A DNA stretch of 64,000 nt from Cercis canadensis (Eukaryota > Streptophyta > Magnoliopsida > Fabales > Fabaceae): the NCBI GenBank assembly GCA_003255065.1, contig QAOA01003982.1:466695-530694 (forward strand), written 5' to 3'. Position 1 is the first letter of the stretch, and every line of letters starts with the position of its first letter. Position numbers and translations under genes: made by a program. The notes under the pieces were generated by a model. That model was not told the DNA's origin and did no database searches. It worked only from the letters and a program-made list of their open reading frames with translations. Positions 1 through 12,907 of this stretch are shown one piece after another.

Positions 1-1390
1 ACGGGAAAGTTTCCTGGTGAGTTACTATTTCTGGACCGGGACACTGTGTCGGTTCATCCCTGTTTCTGACTCAGATATTTTTCTTGCTGATCAATGTTTC
101 TGGGACGGGACAGTTTCCTGTGAGTCACTATATCATGACCGGGACACTGTTTCGGTTCATCCCTGTTTCTGACTTGAATATTTTACTCATGTTTCCCTGT
201 ATCTGGGACTGGACAGTTTCCTGGTGAGTCACTATATCTGGACCGGGACCCTGTTTCGGTTCATCATTGTTACTGACTCAGATATTTTTCTTGTGGATCA
301 CCATTTCTGCGACGGGACAGTTTCCTCGTGAGTCACTATATCTTGTCTGAGACCCTATTTCAATTCATCCCTTTTTTCTGACTCAGATATTTTTCTCGTT
401 TTTCCCTTTATTTGTGAGTCACTATATCTGGGTCTGGACAATTTCCTGGTGAGTCACTATATCTGGACCGGGAACCTATTTCGGTTCATCTCTGTTTCTG
501 ACTCACATATTTTTCTCGTATTTCCCTGTATCTGGGATTTGACAGTTTCCTGGTGAGTCACTATATTTGGTCTAATACCCTGTTTCGATTCATCCCTGTT
601 TCTGAGTCGGTTATTTTTCTTGTGTTTCCCTATGTCAGGGACGGGACAGTTTCCTGGTGAGTCACTACATCTGGTCCAGGACCTTGTTTCGGTTCATCCC
701 TCTTACTGACTCAGATATTTTTCTTTTGAATCACTATTTCTGGGACGGGACAGTTTCCTGGTGAGTTGCTATATCTGGTCTGAGACCCTGTTTCGGTTCA
801 TCCCTATTTCTGACTCGGATATTTTTCTTCTTTTTCCCTGTAATTGTGACGGGACAGTTTCCTGGTGAGTCACTACATCTGGTCCAGGACCTTGTTTTGG
901 TTCATCCTTTTTTCTGACTCAGATATTTTTTTCGTGTTTCCCTGTATCTGCGATTGGACAGTTTCCTGGTGAGTTACTATATTTGGTCTGATACCCTGTT
1001 TCGGTTCATTCTTGTTTCTGTCTTGGTTATACTTCTTGTGTTTCCCTGTATCAGGGACGGGACAGTTTCCTGGTGAGTCACTACATCTGGCCCAGGACCT
1101 TGTTTTGGTTCATCCCTATCTTTGACTGGGATATTTTTCTTATTTTTCCCTGTATTTGTGACGGGACAGTTTCCTGATGAGTCACTATATCTAGATTAGG
1201 ACCCCGTTTCGGTTCATCCCTGTTATTGACTCAGATATTTTTCTGGTCAATCACTATTTCTGGGACGGGAGAGTTTCCTGTTGAGTCACCATATCTGGTC
1301 TGAGACCTTGTTTCGGTTCATCCCTTTTTATGAGTCAGATATTTTTCTTCTTTTTCCCTGTAATTTGGACGGGACAATTTCCTGGTGAGT

Positions 1391-3052
1391 CACTACATCT
1401 GGTCCAGGACCCTATTTTTGTTCATCCTTATTTCTGAGACAGATATTTTTCTCGTGTTTCCCTGTATCTGGGATTGGACAGTTTCCTGGTGAGTCACTAT
1501 ATTTGGTCTGATACCCTGTTTCGGTTCATCCCTGTTTCTGACTCGGTTATTTTTCTTGTGTTTCCTTGTATCAGGGACGGGACAGTTTCCTGGTGAGTCA
1601 CTACATCTGGTCCAGGACCTTGTTTCGGTTTATCCCTATTTTTGACAGGTATATTTTTCTTATTTTTCCCTCTATCTGTGACGGGACAGTTTCCTGGTGA
1701 GTTACTATATATAGATTAGGACCCCGTTTCGGTTCATCCCTGTTACTGACTCAGATATTTTTCTGGTGAATCACTGCTTCTGGGACGGGACAGTTTCCTG
1801 GTGAGTCACTATATCTGGTCTGAGACCCTATTTTGTTTCATCCCTGTTTCTGACTTGGTTATTTTTTTTGTGCTTCCCTTTATCTAGGACTGGAATGTTT
1901 CCTGGTCAGTCACTATATCTAGACCGGGACCCTGTTTCGGTTCATCCCTGTTTCTGACTTGGATATTTTTCTCGTGTTTTCCTGTATCTGGGTATAGAAA
2001 ATTTCCCGGTGAGTCACTATACTGGAACAGGACCCTGTTTTGGTTCATCCCTGTTACTGACTCAGATATTTTTCTTATGGATCACTGTTTCTGGGACGAG
2101 TCAGTTTCCTGGTGAGTCACTATATCTAGTTTGAAACCCTGTTTCGGTTCATCCCTGTTTCTGACTCGGTTAGTTTTCTTGTGTTTCGCTATATCTGGGA
2201 CGGGATAGTTTCCTGGTGAGTCACTACATCTGGTCCAGGACCCTGTTTTTGTTCATCCTTATTTCTGACATAGATATTTTTCTCGTGTTTCCCTGTATCT
2301 GGGATTGGACAGTTTCCTGGTGAGTCACTATATTTGGTCTGATACCCTGTTTCGGTTCATCCCTGTTTCTGACTCGGTTATTTTTCTTGTGTTTCCTTGT
2401 ATCAGGGACGGGACAGTTTCCTGGTGAGTCACTACATCTGGTCCAGGACCTTGTTTCGGTTTATCCCTATTTTTGACAGGTATATTTTTCTTATTTTTCC
2501 CTCTATCTGTGACGGGACAGTTTCCTGGTGAGTTACTATATATAGATTAGGACCCCGTTTCGGTTCATCCCTGTTACTGACTCAGATATTTTTCTGGTGA
2601 ATCACTGCTTCTGGGACGGGACAGTTTCCTGGTGAGTCACTATATCTGGTCTGAGACCCTATTTTGTTTCATCCCTGTTTCTGACTTGGTTATTTTTTTT
2701 GTGCTTCCCTTTATCTAGGACTGGAATGTTTCCTGGTCAGTCACTATATCTAGACCGGGACCCTGTTTCGGTTCATCCCTGTTTCTGACTTGGATATTTT
2801 TCTCGTGTTTTCCTGTATCTGGGTATAGAAAATTTCCCGGTGAGTCACTATACTGGAACAGGACCCTGTTTTGGTTCATCCCTGTTACTGACTCAGATAT
2901 TTTTCTTATGGATCACTGTTTCTGGGACGAGTCAGTTTCCTGGTGAGTCACTATATCTAGTTTGAAACCCTGTTTCGGTTCATCCCTGTTTCTGACTCGG
3001 TTAGTTTTCTTGTGTTTCGCTATATCTGGGACGGGATAGTTTCCTGGTGAGT
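1391..3052 (+). repeat. 831-bp tandem duplication (8 monomers)
   Basis: Positions 1391-2221 are followed by a near-identical copy at 2222-3052 (offset 831, eight monomers). Shared private variants include GACAGGTATATTTTTC (about 1644 and 2475), CTTTATCTAGGACTGGAATG and GGGTATAGAAAATTTCCCGG. The copies diverge again just after 3070. Such multi-monomer duplication is the usual mark of unequal crossing-over or replication slippage. An assembly duplication is possible but there is no N at this join. Confidence 0.88.
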
Positions 3053-3876
3053 CACTACATCTGGTCCAGGACCCTGTTTCGGTTCATCCATATTTCTGAT
3101 TAGATATTTTTATCGTGTTTCCCTGTATCTGGGATTGGACAATTTCCTGGTGAATCACTATATTTGGTCTGATACACTGTTTCGGTTCATCCCTGCTTCT
3201 AACTCAGTTATTTTTCTTGTGTTTCACTGTATCTGGGACGGGATAGTTTCCTGGTGAGTCACTATATCTGGTCCAGGATTCTGTTTCGGTTCATCCCTGT
3301 TACTCACTCAGATATTTTTCTGGTGAATCACTATTTCTGGGATGGGACAGTTTCCTAGTAAGTCACTATTGCTAATCTGAGACCCTGTTTCGGTTCATCC
3401 CTGTTTCTGACTCGGATATTTTTCTTGTTTTTCCCTGTATCTGCGACGAGACAGTTTCCTGATGAGTCACTATATCTAGACCGGGACCCTGTTTCGGCTC
3501 ATCCCGGTTACTGACTCAAATATTTTTCTCGTGTTTCCCTTTATCTGGGACTGGAGAATTTCCTGGATAGTCACTATATCTGGACCGGGACCCTGTTTCG
3601 GTTCATCCGTGTTTCTGACTCGGATATTTTTTTATTTTTCCCTGTATCTGTGAAGGGTCAGTTTCCTGGTGAGTCACTATATCAGGATTGGGACCCTGTT
3701 TCGGCTCATCCCTGTTACTGACTCATATATTTTTATGGTGAATCACTGTATCTGGGATTGGACAGTTTCCTTGTGAGTCACTATATTTGGTCTGATACCC
3801 TGTTTCGGTTCATCCCTGTTTCTGACTCGGTTATTTTTCTTGTGTTTTCCTGTATCAAGGACGGGACAATTTCCTA

Positions 3877-3881
3877 GTGAG
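3877..3881. repeat. left target-site duplication GTGAG
   Basis: GTGAG lies directly before the LTR terminal TG at 3882 and is repeated directly after the LTR terminal CA at 5309-5313. Five base pairs is the usual Ty3/gypsy duplication length. Joining the satellite across the insertion with one copy removed gives an in-phase monomer (TTTCCTAGTGAG then TCACTACATCTGG). Confidence 0.93.
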
Positions 3882-5308
3882 TGATGAGCTGCCGAGGCTC
3901 CTCAAATTAATTAAGTTTAAGGTCGGTTACCTAGCTATTTGCAGCATAGGACAGCCCTAAGTCGAACCTAAGGATTGTTCTATTTAGTGAATCATATTAA
4001 GAAGCATGTAAACAGGGGGGTTTTGTTGGTTTAAGTGCTTGACAAAAATTAATTGAAAGTGGTAAAGTTTAAGAGAAAGCAACCAATCCAAGCCTTAACT
4101 TATTCTGATTTTAGTTCATCCTTGATTTCTAATGATCCATTCAATTATTAACCATGTTCTTGGCCTTTAAAACATATCAAGAAGCCTCTCAATGTTCTAT
4201 GGATTCCACTGGTTAAGCAACCAGAATTCGGTTTTAACTAAGACCAAATGAATTAAGCAAACATTCAAGTCTAGTTTTACCTAAGTCCATGATCCAGCCA
4301 AGGTGATTAATCCATCCAAAAGCTCAGAAACATTAATCAACCATACAATCCTCTTTTATCACATGCAATTAAGCAATCACACATGAAGATCCAAATTCAA
4401 ATTTTAACAATCCAAACAGAATAGTCCAGATGAAGCAAGAAACAGATTAATCATTGAATGAATAACAACAACACATAATCTCAAAACCAATAATCAGAAC
4501 AACCAAAACCTGGATTGATTTGATGAATTAGCCCTCCATGAACAAGAAGAGCTGAGTTCTTACAAAAATATCTAAGAGAAAACTTAAGGACTAAGGAAGG
4601 AGTAAAAGCTGTCTAAAAATATCTAATTCACTACTTGTCAATTTCGGCTGCCCTCTTGTGCTGATATAGACCTCCAAAATTACATGCACACCCAAATTGC
4701 CCTTAGGGCACACTTGTTCCCATGGGCCTTAGCTTCAATTGGGCTTTGGTTTGGGCCCATTTGGACTTGTCATGAGGAAGTTAGGCCCATTTAAGTGGCA
4801 AAAGGTGTCTGGAACCGTCAGCTAACTTGCACAGCAAATAAGACCATCTTCCACATAAAATATGGTGAACCGGTCTTCATATCAATTGAAGCTCTGTCTG
4901 TTAGCTTTCCAATGGTACCAGTTTCAGGTCCATATGACATCCACAACTCAAGTTATGACCCAAATACTGCATGTAGGTCAGGATCCTGCGACAGCATGTC
5001 TTCTCTGGCTTCCAGGCTGCATATGACCTTCTGAACGTCCGAATTAGCTTTGGAGAACTGAAAGAAATTTGTAGACAATTCTCTCAGCCTTCCTACAAGG
5101 TATGACTCGGAATTTTTAGAGATCCAGAACTCAAGATATGCACGAAACACAGAGACAGCATAAAATGCTCAGTATTACTGGAAATTGCAATTAGGCACAA
5201 ATGGATCCAAAGTCATGAAATGAGGTCTAAGTCTATGCAATTCAGCCCAAAAGAGGTTTAAAAGACTAAGTATGAGGGATAACTATTGTATAAAAAGTGT
5301 GTTCATCA
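3882..5308 (-). mobile_element. complete solo LTR (Ty3/gypsy-type), 1427 bp
   Basis: An AT-rich non-satellite island bounded by TGATGA and TCATCA, with a 5-bp direct duplication GTGAG on both sides. It contains no pol, gag, primer-binding site or polypurine tract, so it is a solo LTR left by LTR-LTR recombination. The minus-strand reading is chosen because it begins TGATGAACACACTTTTTATA and ends with a CCTTAGGTTCGAC block, which resembles the 3' ends of plant Ty3/gypsy LTRs. It is related to the LTR at 46527-47851: both have a TAAAAGACTAAGTAT block near the U3 end, a GCTTTCCAA block, a G-run/TTTT tract near the other end and a TGCCGA terminal block. The two short ORFs inside (4795-5034 plus, 4953-5150 minus) are not credible genes. 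Orientation is inference; the boundaries are directly visible. Confidence 0.92.
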
Positions 5309-5313
5309 GTGAG
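5309..5313. repeat. right target-site duplication GTGAG
   Basis: Second copy of GTGAG, directly after the LTR end CA at 5308. It pairs with 3877-3881 and shows that both outer boundaries of the solo LTR are intact. Confidence 0.93.
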
Positions 5314-8310
5314 TCACTACATCTGGTCTAGGACCTTGTTTCGGTTCATCCCTATTTTTGACTAGGATATTTTTCTTATTTTTCCCTGTATCTGTGACGG
5401 GACAGTTTCTTAGTAAGTCACTATATCTAGATTGGGACCCCGTTTCGGTTCATCCCTGTTACTGACTCAGATATTTTTCTGGTGAATCACTGTTTCTGGG
5501 ACGGGACAGTTTCCTGGTGAGTCACTATATCTGGTCTGAGACCCTGTTTCGGTTAATCCCTGTTTCTGACTCGGATATTTTTCTTATTTTTCCCTGTATC
5601 TGTGACGGGATAGTTTCCTGGTGAGTCACTACATCTAGTCCAGGACCTTGTTTCGATTCATCCCTGTTTCTGACTCAGATATTTTTCTCGTGTTTCCCTG
5701 TATCTGGGACTGGACAGTTTCCTGGTGAGTCACTATATCTGGACCGGGACCCTGTTTCAGTTCAACCCTCTTACTGACTCAAATATTTTTCTTGTGGATC
5801 TCTATTTCTGGGACGGGACAGTTTCCTGGTGAGTCACTATATCTGGTCTGAGACCCTGTTTCGGTACATCCATGTTTCTGACTCGGTTCTTTTTCTTGTG
5901 TTTTGCTGTATCTGGGACGGGATAGTTTCCTGGTGAGTCACTATACCTGGACCGGGACACTGTTTCGGTTCATCCCTGTTTCTGACTCGGATATTTTTCT
6001 CGTGTTTCCCTGTATCTGGGACTGGACAGTTTCCTGGTGAGTCACCATATCTGGACCGGGACCCTGTTTCGGTTCATCCCTGTTACTGACTAAAATATTT
6101 TTCTTGTGAATCTCTGTTTCTGGGAAGGGACAGTTTCCTGGTGAGTCACTATATCTGGTCTGATACATTGTTTCGGTTCATCCCTGTTTCTGACTCGGTT
6201 ATTTTTCTTGTGTTTCCTTTATCAGGGACGAGACAGTTTCTTGGTGAGTCACTACATCTGGTCCAGGACCTTGTTTCGGTTAATCCCTGTTTCTGACTCG
6301 GTTATTTTTCTTGTCTTTCCCTGTATCAAGGACTGGAGTGTTTCGTGGTGAGTCACTATATCTGGACCGGGACCCTATTTCGGTTCATCCCTATTTCTGA
6401 CTCAGATATTTATTTTGTGGATCACTGTTTCTGGGACGGGACAGTTTCCTGGTGAGTCACTATATCTGGTCTGAGACCCTATTTCGATTCATCACTTTTT
6501 CTGACTCAGATATTTTTCTCGTTTTTCCCTTTATCTGTGACGAGACAGTTTCTTGGTTTGTCACTACATCTGGTCCAGGACCCTGTTTCGGTTCATCCCT
6601 ATTTTTGACTCGGATATTTTTCTCGTGTTTCCCTGTATCTGGGTCTAGAAAATTTCCTGGTGAGTCACTATATCTAGACCGGGACCCTATTTCGGTTCAA
6701 CTCTGTTTCTGACTCAGATATTTTTCTCGTGTTTCCCTGTATCTGGGATTGGACAGTTTCCAGGTGATTCACTATATTTGGTCTGATACCCTGTTTCGGT
6801 TCATCCCTGTTTCTGACTCGGTTATTTTTCTTGTGTTTCCCCGTATCAGGGACGGAATAGTTTCCTGGTGAGTCACTACATCTGGTCCAGGACCTTGTTT
6901 CGGTTTATCCCTATTACTGACTCAGATATTTTCCTTATGAATCATTGTTTCTGGGACGCGACAGTTTCCTGGTGAGTCATTATATCTGGTCTGAGACCCT
7001 GTTTCGGTTCATCCCTATTTCTGACTCGGATATTTTTCTTCTTTTTCCCTGTAATTGTGACGGGACAGTTTCCTGGTGAGTCGCTACATCTGGTCCAGGA
7101 CCGTGTTTCGGTTTATCTTTGTTTTTGACTCAGATATTTTTCTCGTGTTTCCCTGTATTTGGGATTGGACAGTTTCCTGGTGAGTTACTATATTTGGTCT
7201 GATACCCTGTTTCGGTTCATCCCTGTTTCTGACTCGATTATTTTTCTTGTGTTTCCCTGTATCAGGGACGGGACAGTTTCCTGGGGAGTCACTACATCTG
7301 GTCCAGGACCTTGTTTCGGTTCATCCCTATTTTTGACTGGGATATTTTTCTTATTTTTCCTTGTATCTGTGACGGGACAGTTTCCTGGTGAGTCATTATA
7401 TCTAGATTAGGAACCAGTTTCTGTTCATCCGTGTAACTGATTCAAATATTTTTCTGGTGAATCATTGTTTCTGGGACGGGACAGTTTCCTGGTGAGTCAC
7501 TACGTCTGGTCCAGGACCTTGTTTCAGTTCATCCCTGTTTCTGAGTCGGATATTTTTCTCGTGTTTTCCTGTATCTGGGACTGGACAGTTTCCTGGTGAA
7601 TCACTATATCTTGACTGGGACCCTGTTTCGGTTCATCCCTGATACTGGCTCAGATATTTTTCTTGTGGATCACTGTTTCTGGGACGGGACAATTTCCTGT
7701 GAGTCACAATATGTAGTCTGAAACCCTGTTTCTGACTCGATTAATTTTCTTGTGTTTCGCTGTATCTGGGACGGAATACTTTCCTGCTGTGTCACTACAT
7801 CTGGTCCAAGACCCTGTTTCAGTTCATCCCTATTTTTGACTCGGATATTTTTCTTCTGTTTCCCTGTATCTGGGTCTGGACAATTTCCTGGTGAGTCAAT
7901 TTATCTGGACCGAGACCCTATTTCGGTTCATCTTTGTTTCTGACTCAGATATTTTTCTCGTGTTTCCCTGTATCTGGGATTGGACAGTTTCCTGGTGAAT
8001 CACTATATTTGGTCTGATACGCTGTTTCGGTTCATCCCTGCTTCTGACTTGGTTATTTTTCTTATGTTTCGCTGTATCTGGGACAGGATAGTTTCTTGGT
8101 GAGTCACTATATCTGGTCCAAGACTCTGTTTCGGTTCATCCCTGTTACTGACTCAGATATTTTTCTGGTGAATCACTGTTTCTGGGACGGGACAGTTTCC
8201 TAGTAAGTCACTATATCTGGTGTGAGACCCTGTTTCGGTTCATCCCTGTTTCTGACTCGGTTATTTTTCTTGTGTTTCCCTGTATTAGGGACGGAACAGG
8301 TTCCTGTTGA

Positions 8311-10180
8311 GTCACTACATCTGGTCCAGGACCTTGTTTCGGTTCATCCCTATTACTGACTCAGATATTTTTCTTGTGAATCACTGTTTCTGGGACGGGA
8401 TAGTTTCCTGGTGAGTCACTATATCTGGTCTGAGTCCCTGTTTTGGTTAATCCCTGTTTCTGACTCGGTTATTTTTCTTGTCTTTCCCTGTATCAAGGAC
8501 TGGAATGTTTCCTGGTGAGTCAATATATCTGGACCGGGACCCTATTTCGGTTCATCCCTGTTTCTGACTCAGATATTTTTTTTGTGGATCACTGTTTCTG
8601 GGACGGGACTGTTTCCTGGTGAGTCACTATATCTGGTCTGACACCCTATTTCGATTCATCCCTTTTTCTGACTCAGATATTTTTCTCGTTTTTCCCTTTT
8701 TCTGTGACGGGACAATTTCCTGGTTTGTCACTACATCTGGTCCAGGACCCTGTTTCGGTTCATCCCTATTTTTGACTCGAATATTTTTCCCGTGTTTCCC
8801 TGTATCTGGGTCTAGACAATTTCCTAGTGAGTCACTATATCTGGACCGGGACCCTATTTCGGTTCATCTCCATTTCTGACTCGGTTATTTTTCTTGTGTT
8901 TCCCTGTATCAGGGACGGGACAGTTTCCTGGTGAGTCACTACATCTGGTCCAGGACCTTATCTCGGTTCATCCCTATATTTGACTGGTATATTTTCCTTA
9001 TTTTTCCCTGTATCTGTCACGGGACAGTTTCCTGGTGAGTTACTATATCTAGATTGGGACTCGTTTCAGTTCATCCCTGTTACTGACTCATATATTTTTC
9101 TGGTGAATCACTGTTTCTAGGACGGGACAGTTTCCTGGTGAGTCGCTATATCTGGTCTGAGACCCTGTTTCGGTTCCTCCCTGTTTATAACTCGGATATT
9201 TTTCTTCTTTTTCCCTGTATGTGTGACGGGACAGTTTCCTGGTGAGTCACTACATCTGGTCCAGGACCTTGTTTCGGTTCATCCCTATTACTGACTCAGA
9301 TATTTTTCTTGTGAATCACTGTTTCTGGGACGGGATAGTTTCCTGGTGAGTCACTATATCTGGTCTGAGTCCTTGTTTTGGTTAATCCCTGTTTCTGACT
9401 CGGTTATTTTTCTTGTCTTTCCCTGTATCAAGGACTGGAATGTTTCCTGGTGAGTCAATATATCTGGACCGGGACCCTATTTCGGTTCATCCCTGTTTCT
9501 GACTCAGATATTTTTCTTGTGGATCACTGTTTCTGGGACGGGACTGTTTCCTGGTGAGTCACTATATCTGGTCTGACACCCTATTTCGATTCATCCCTTT
9601 TTCTGACTCAGATATTTTTCTCGTTTTTCCCTTTTTCTGTGACGGGACAATTTCCTGGTTTGTCACTACATCTGGTCCAGGACCCTGTTTCGGTTCATCC
9701 CTATTTTTGACTCGAATATTTTTCCCGTGTTTCCCTGTATCTGGGTCTAGACAATTTCCTAGTGAGTCACTATATCTGGACCGGGACCCTATTTCGGTTC
9801 ATCTCCATTTCTGACTCGGTTATTTTTCTTGTGTTTCCCTGTATCAGGGACGGGACAGTTTCCTGGTGAGTCACTACATCTGGTCCAGGACCTTATCTCG
9901 GTTCATCCCTATATTTGACTGGTATATTTTCCTTATTTTTCCCTGTATCTGTCACGGGACAGTTTCCTGGTGAGTTACTATATCTAGATTGGGACTCGTT
10001 TCAGTTCATCCCTGTTACTGACTCATATATTTTTCTGGTGAATCACTGTTTCTAGGACGGGACAGTTTCCTGGTGAGTCGCTATATCTGGTCTGAGACCC
10101 TGTTTCGGTTCCTCCCTGTTTATAACTCGGATATTTTTCTTCTTTTTCCCTGTATGTGTGACGGGACAGTTTCCTGGTGA
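8311..10180 (+). repeat. 935-bp tandem duplication (9 monomers)
   Basis: Positions 8311-9245 recur at 9246-10180 (offset 935, nine monomers) almost without change. The same 86-codon chance ORF appears in both (8619 and 9554). Shared private variants include CCCTATATTTGACTGGTAT, CTGTCACGGGACAG and CTGTTTATAACTCGG. The high identity implies a recent event or an assembly duplication. Confidence 0.9.
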
Positions 10181-12907
10181 GTCACTACATCTGGTCCAGG
10201 ACCTTGTTTCGGTTAATCCCTCTTTCTGACTCGGATATTTTTGTCGTGTTTCCTTGTATCTGGGACTTGACAGTTTTCTGGTGAGTCACTATATCTGGAC
10301 CGGGACCCTGTTTCGGTTCATCCCTGTTACTGACTAAAATATTGTTCTTGTGGATCTTTGTTTCTGGGACGGGACAGTTTCCTGGTAAGTCACTATATCT
10401 GGTCTGAGACCCTATTTTGGTACATCCCTATTTCTGACTAGGATATTTTTCTATTTTTTCCCTGTATCTGTGACGCGAAAGTTTCCTGGTGAGTCGCTAT
10501 ATCTGGATTGGGACCCTGTTTCGGTTCATCCCTGTTACTGACTCAGATATTTTTCTTGAGAATCACTGTTTCTAGGACGAGACAGTTTCCTGGTGACTCA
10601 CTATATCTAGTCTGAGACCCTGTTTTGGTTCATCCCTGTTTCTGACTCGAAAATTTTTCTTGTTTTTCCCTGTATCTGTGACGGGACAGCTTCCTGGTGA
10701 GTCAGTATATCTGGTCCAGGACCCTGTTTTTGTTCATCCCTGTTTCTGACTCAGAAATTTTTCTCGTGTTTCCCTTTATCTAGGATTGGACAGTTTCCTG
10801 GTGAGTCACTATATTTGGTCTGATACGCTGTTTGGGTTCATCCCTGCTTCTGACTCGGTTATTTTTGTTGTGTTTCGCTGTATCTGGGACGGGATAGTTT
10901 CCTGGTGAGTCACTATATCTGGACCGAAACCCTGTTTTGGTTCATCCCTGTTACTGACTCAGATATTTTTCTGGTGAATCACTGTTTCTGGGACAGGACA
11001 GTTTCCCGGTGAGTCAATATCTCTAGTTTGAGACCCTGTTTCGGTTCATCCCTTTTTCTGACTTGGTTATTTTTCTTGTATTTCCCTTTATCTAGGACTG
11101 GAATGTTTCCTTGTGAGTCACTATATCTGGACCGGGACCCTGTTTCGGTTCATCCCTGTTTCTAACTCGGATATTTTTCTCCTGTTTCCCTGTATCTGGG
11201 ACTGGAAAGTTTAGTGGTGAGTCACTATAGCTTGACCGGGACCCTGTTTCGGCTCATCCCTGTTACTGACTCAGATATTTTTTCTTGTGGATCACTGTTT
11301 CTGGGACGAGACAGTTTCCTGGTGAGTCACTATATCTGGTCTGAGACCCTGTTTTGGTTAATCCCTGTTTCTGACTCGGTTATTTTTCTTGTCTTTCCCT
11401 GTATCAAGGACTGGAATGTTTCCTGGTGAGTCACTATATCTGGACCGGGACCCTTTTTCGGTTCATCCCTGTTTCTGACTCAGATATTTTTTTTGTGGAT
11501 CACTGTTTCTGGGACGGGACAGTTTCCTGGTGAGTCACTATATCTGGTCTGAGACCCTATTTCGGTGCATCCCTTTTTCTGACGCAGATATTTTTCTCGA
11601 TTTTCCCTTTATCTGTGACGGGACAGTTTCCTGGTTTGTCACTACATCTGGTCCAGGACCCTGTTTCAGTTAATCCCTATTTTTGACTCGGATATTTTTC
11701 TCGTGTTTTCTTGTATCTGGGTCTAGACAATTTCCTGGTGAGTCACTATATCTGTACCGGGACCCTATTTTGGTACATCTCTGTTTCTGACTCAGATATT
11801 TTTCTCGTGTTTCCCTGTATCTGAAATTGGACAGTTTCCTGGTGATTCACTATATTTGGTCTAATACCCTGTTTCGGTTCATCCCTGTTTCTGACTCGGT
11901 TATTTTTCTTTTGTTTCCCTGTATCAGGGACGGAACAGTTTCCTGGTGGGTCACTACATCTGGTCCAGGACCTTGTTTCGGTTCATCCCTATTACTGACT
12001 CAGATATTTTTCTTGTGAATCACTATTTCTGGGACGGGACAGTTTCGTAGTGAGCCACTATATCTGGTCTGAGACCCTGTTTCGGTTCATCCCTGTTTCT
12101 GACTCGGATATTTTTCTTCTTTTTCCCTGTAATTGTGACGGGACAGTTTTCTGGTGAGTTGCTACTTCTGGTCCAGGACCCTGTTTCGGTTCATCTTTGT
12201 TTCTGACTCAGATATTTTTCTCGTATTTCCATGTATCTGGGATTGGACAGTTTCCTGGTGAGTTACTATATTTGGTCTGATACCCTCTTTCGGTTCATCC
12301 CTGTTTCTGACTCGATTATTTTTCTTGTGTTTCCCTGTATCAGGGACGAGAGAGTTTCCTGGTGAGTCACTACATCTGGTCCAGGACCTTGTTTCGGTTC
12401 ATCCCTATTTTTGACTGGTATATTTTCCTTATTTTTCCCTGTATCTGTCACGGTACAGTTTCCTGGTGAGTTACTATATCTAGATTGGGACCCCGTTTCG
12501 GTTCATCCCTGTTACTGACTCAGATATTTTTCTAATTAATCACTATTTCTGGGACGGGACAGTTTCCTGTTAAGTCGCTATTTCTGGTCTGACACCCTAT
12601 TTCAGTTCATCCCTGTTTATGACTAGGATATTTTTCTTCTTTTTCCCTGTATCTGTGACGGGACAGTTTCCTGGTGTGTCGCTACATCTGGTCCAGGACC
12701 CTGTTTCAGTTCATCTTTGTTTCTGACTCAGATATTTTTCTCGTGTTTCCTTGTATCTGGGATTAGACAGTTTCCTGGTGAGTTACTATATTTGGTTTGA
12801 TACCCTGTTTCGGTTCATCCCTGTTTCTGACTCGAATATTTTTCTTGTTTTTCCCTGTATCTGTGACGGGACAGCTTCCTGGTGAGTCGCTATATCTGGA
12901 TTGGGAC

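Larger units (their letters stand above)
1..3881 (+). repeat. ~104-bp satellite array, left block
   Basis: Head-to-tail copies of a ~104-bp monomer. The GGACAGTTTCCTGGTGAG anchor recurs at about 7, 111, 214 and onward, each step 103-104 bp. Each monomer reads in order: CAGTTTCCTGGTGAGTCAC, a TATATCTGG(A/T)C segment, GGGACCCTGTTTCGGTTCATC, CTGTTTCTGACTC(G/A)GATAT, a T-run, then one of three tails (TGTTTCCCTGTATCTGGGA, GGATCACTGTTTCTGGGA or TTTTTCCCTGTATCTGTGA). A typical copy has about 37% T, 13% A and 49% G+C by hand count, so the plus strand is pyrimidine-rich. Neighbouring copies differ by many substitutions, so this block is only partly homogenised. The function of the array is unknown. 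Not recognised as a named satellite family. Confidence 0.97.

Noticed and set aside
1..3881. CRISPR-like array (regular short repeats)
   Set aside because: No alternation of constant repeat and unique spacer. The whole 104-bp unit repeats, and the host is a plant.
4795..5150. 79-codon plus ORF and 65-codon minus ORF inside the solo LTR
   Set aside because: They lie wholly inside an LTR with intact ends and target duplication, and show no recognisable domain.
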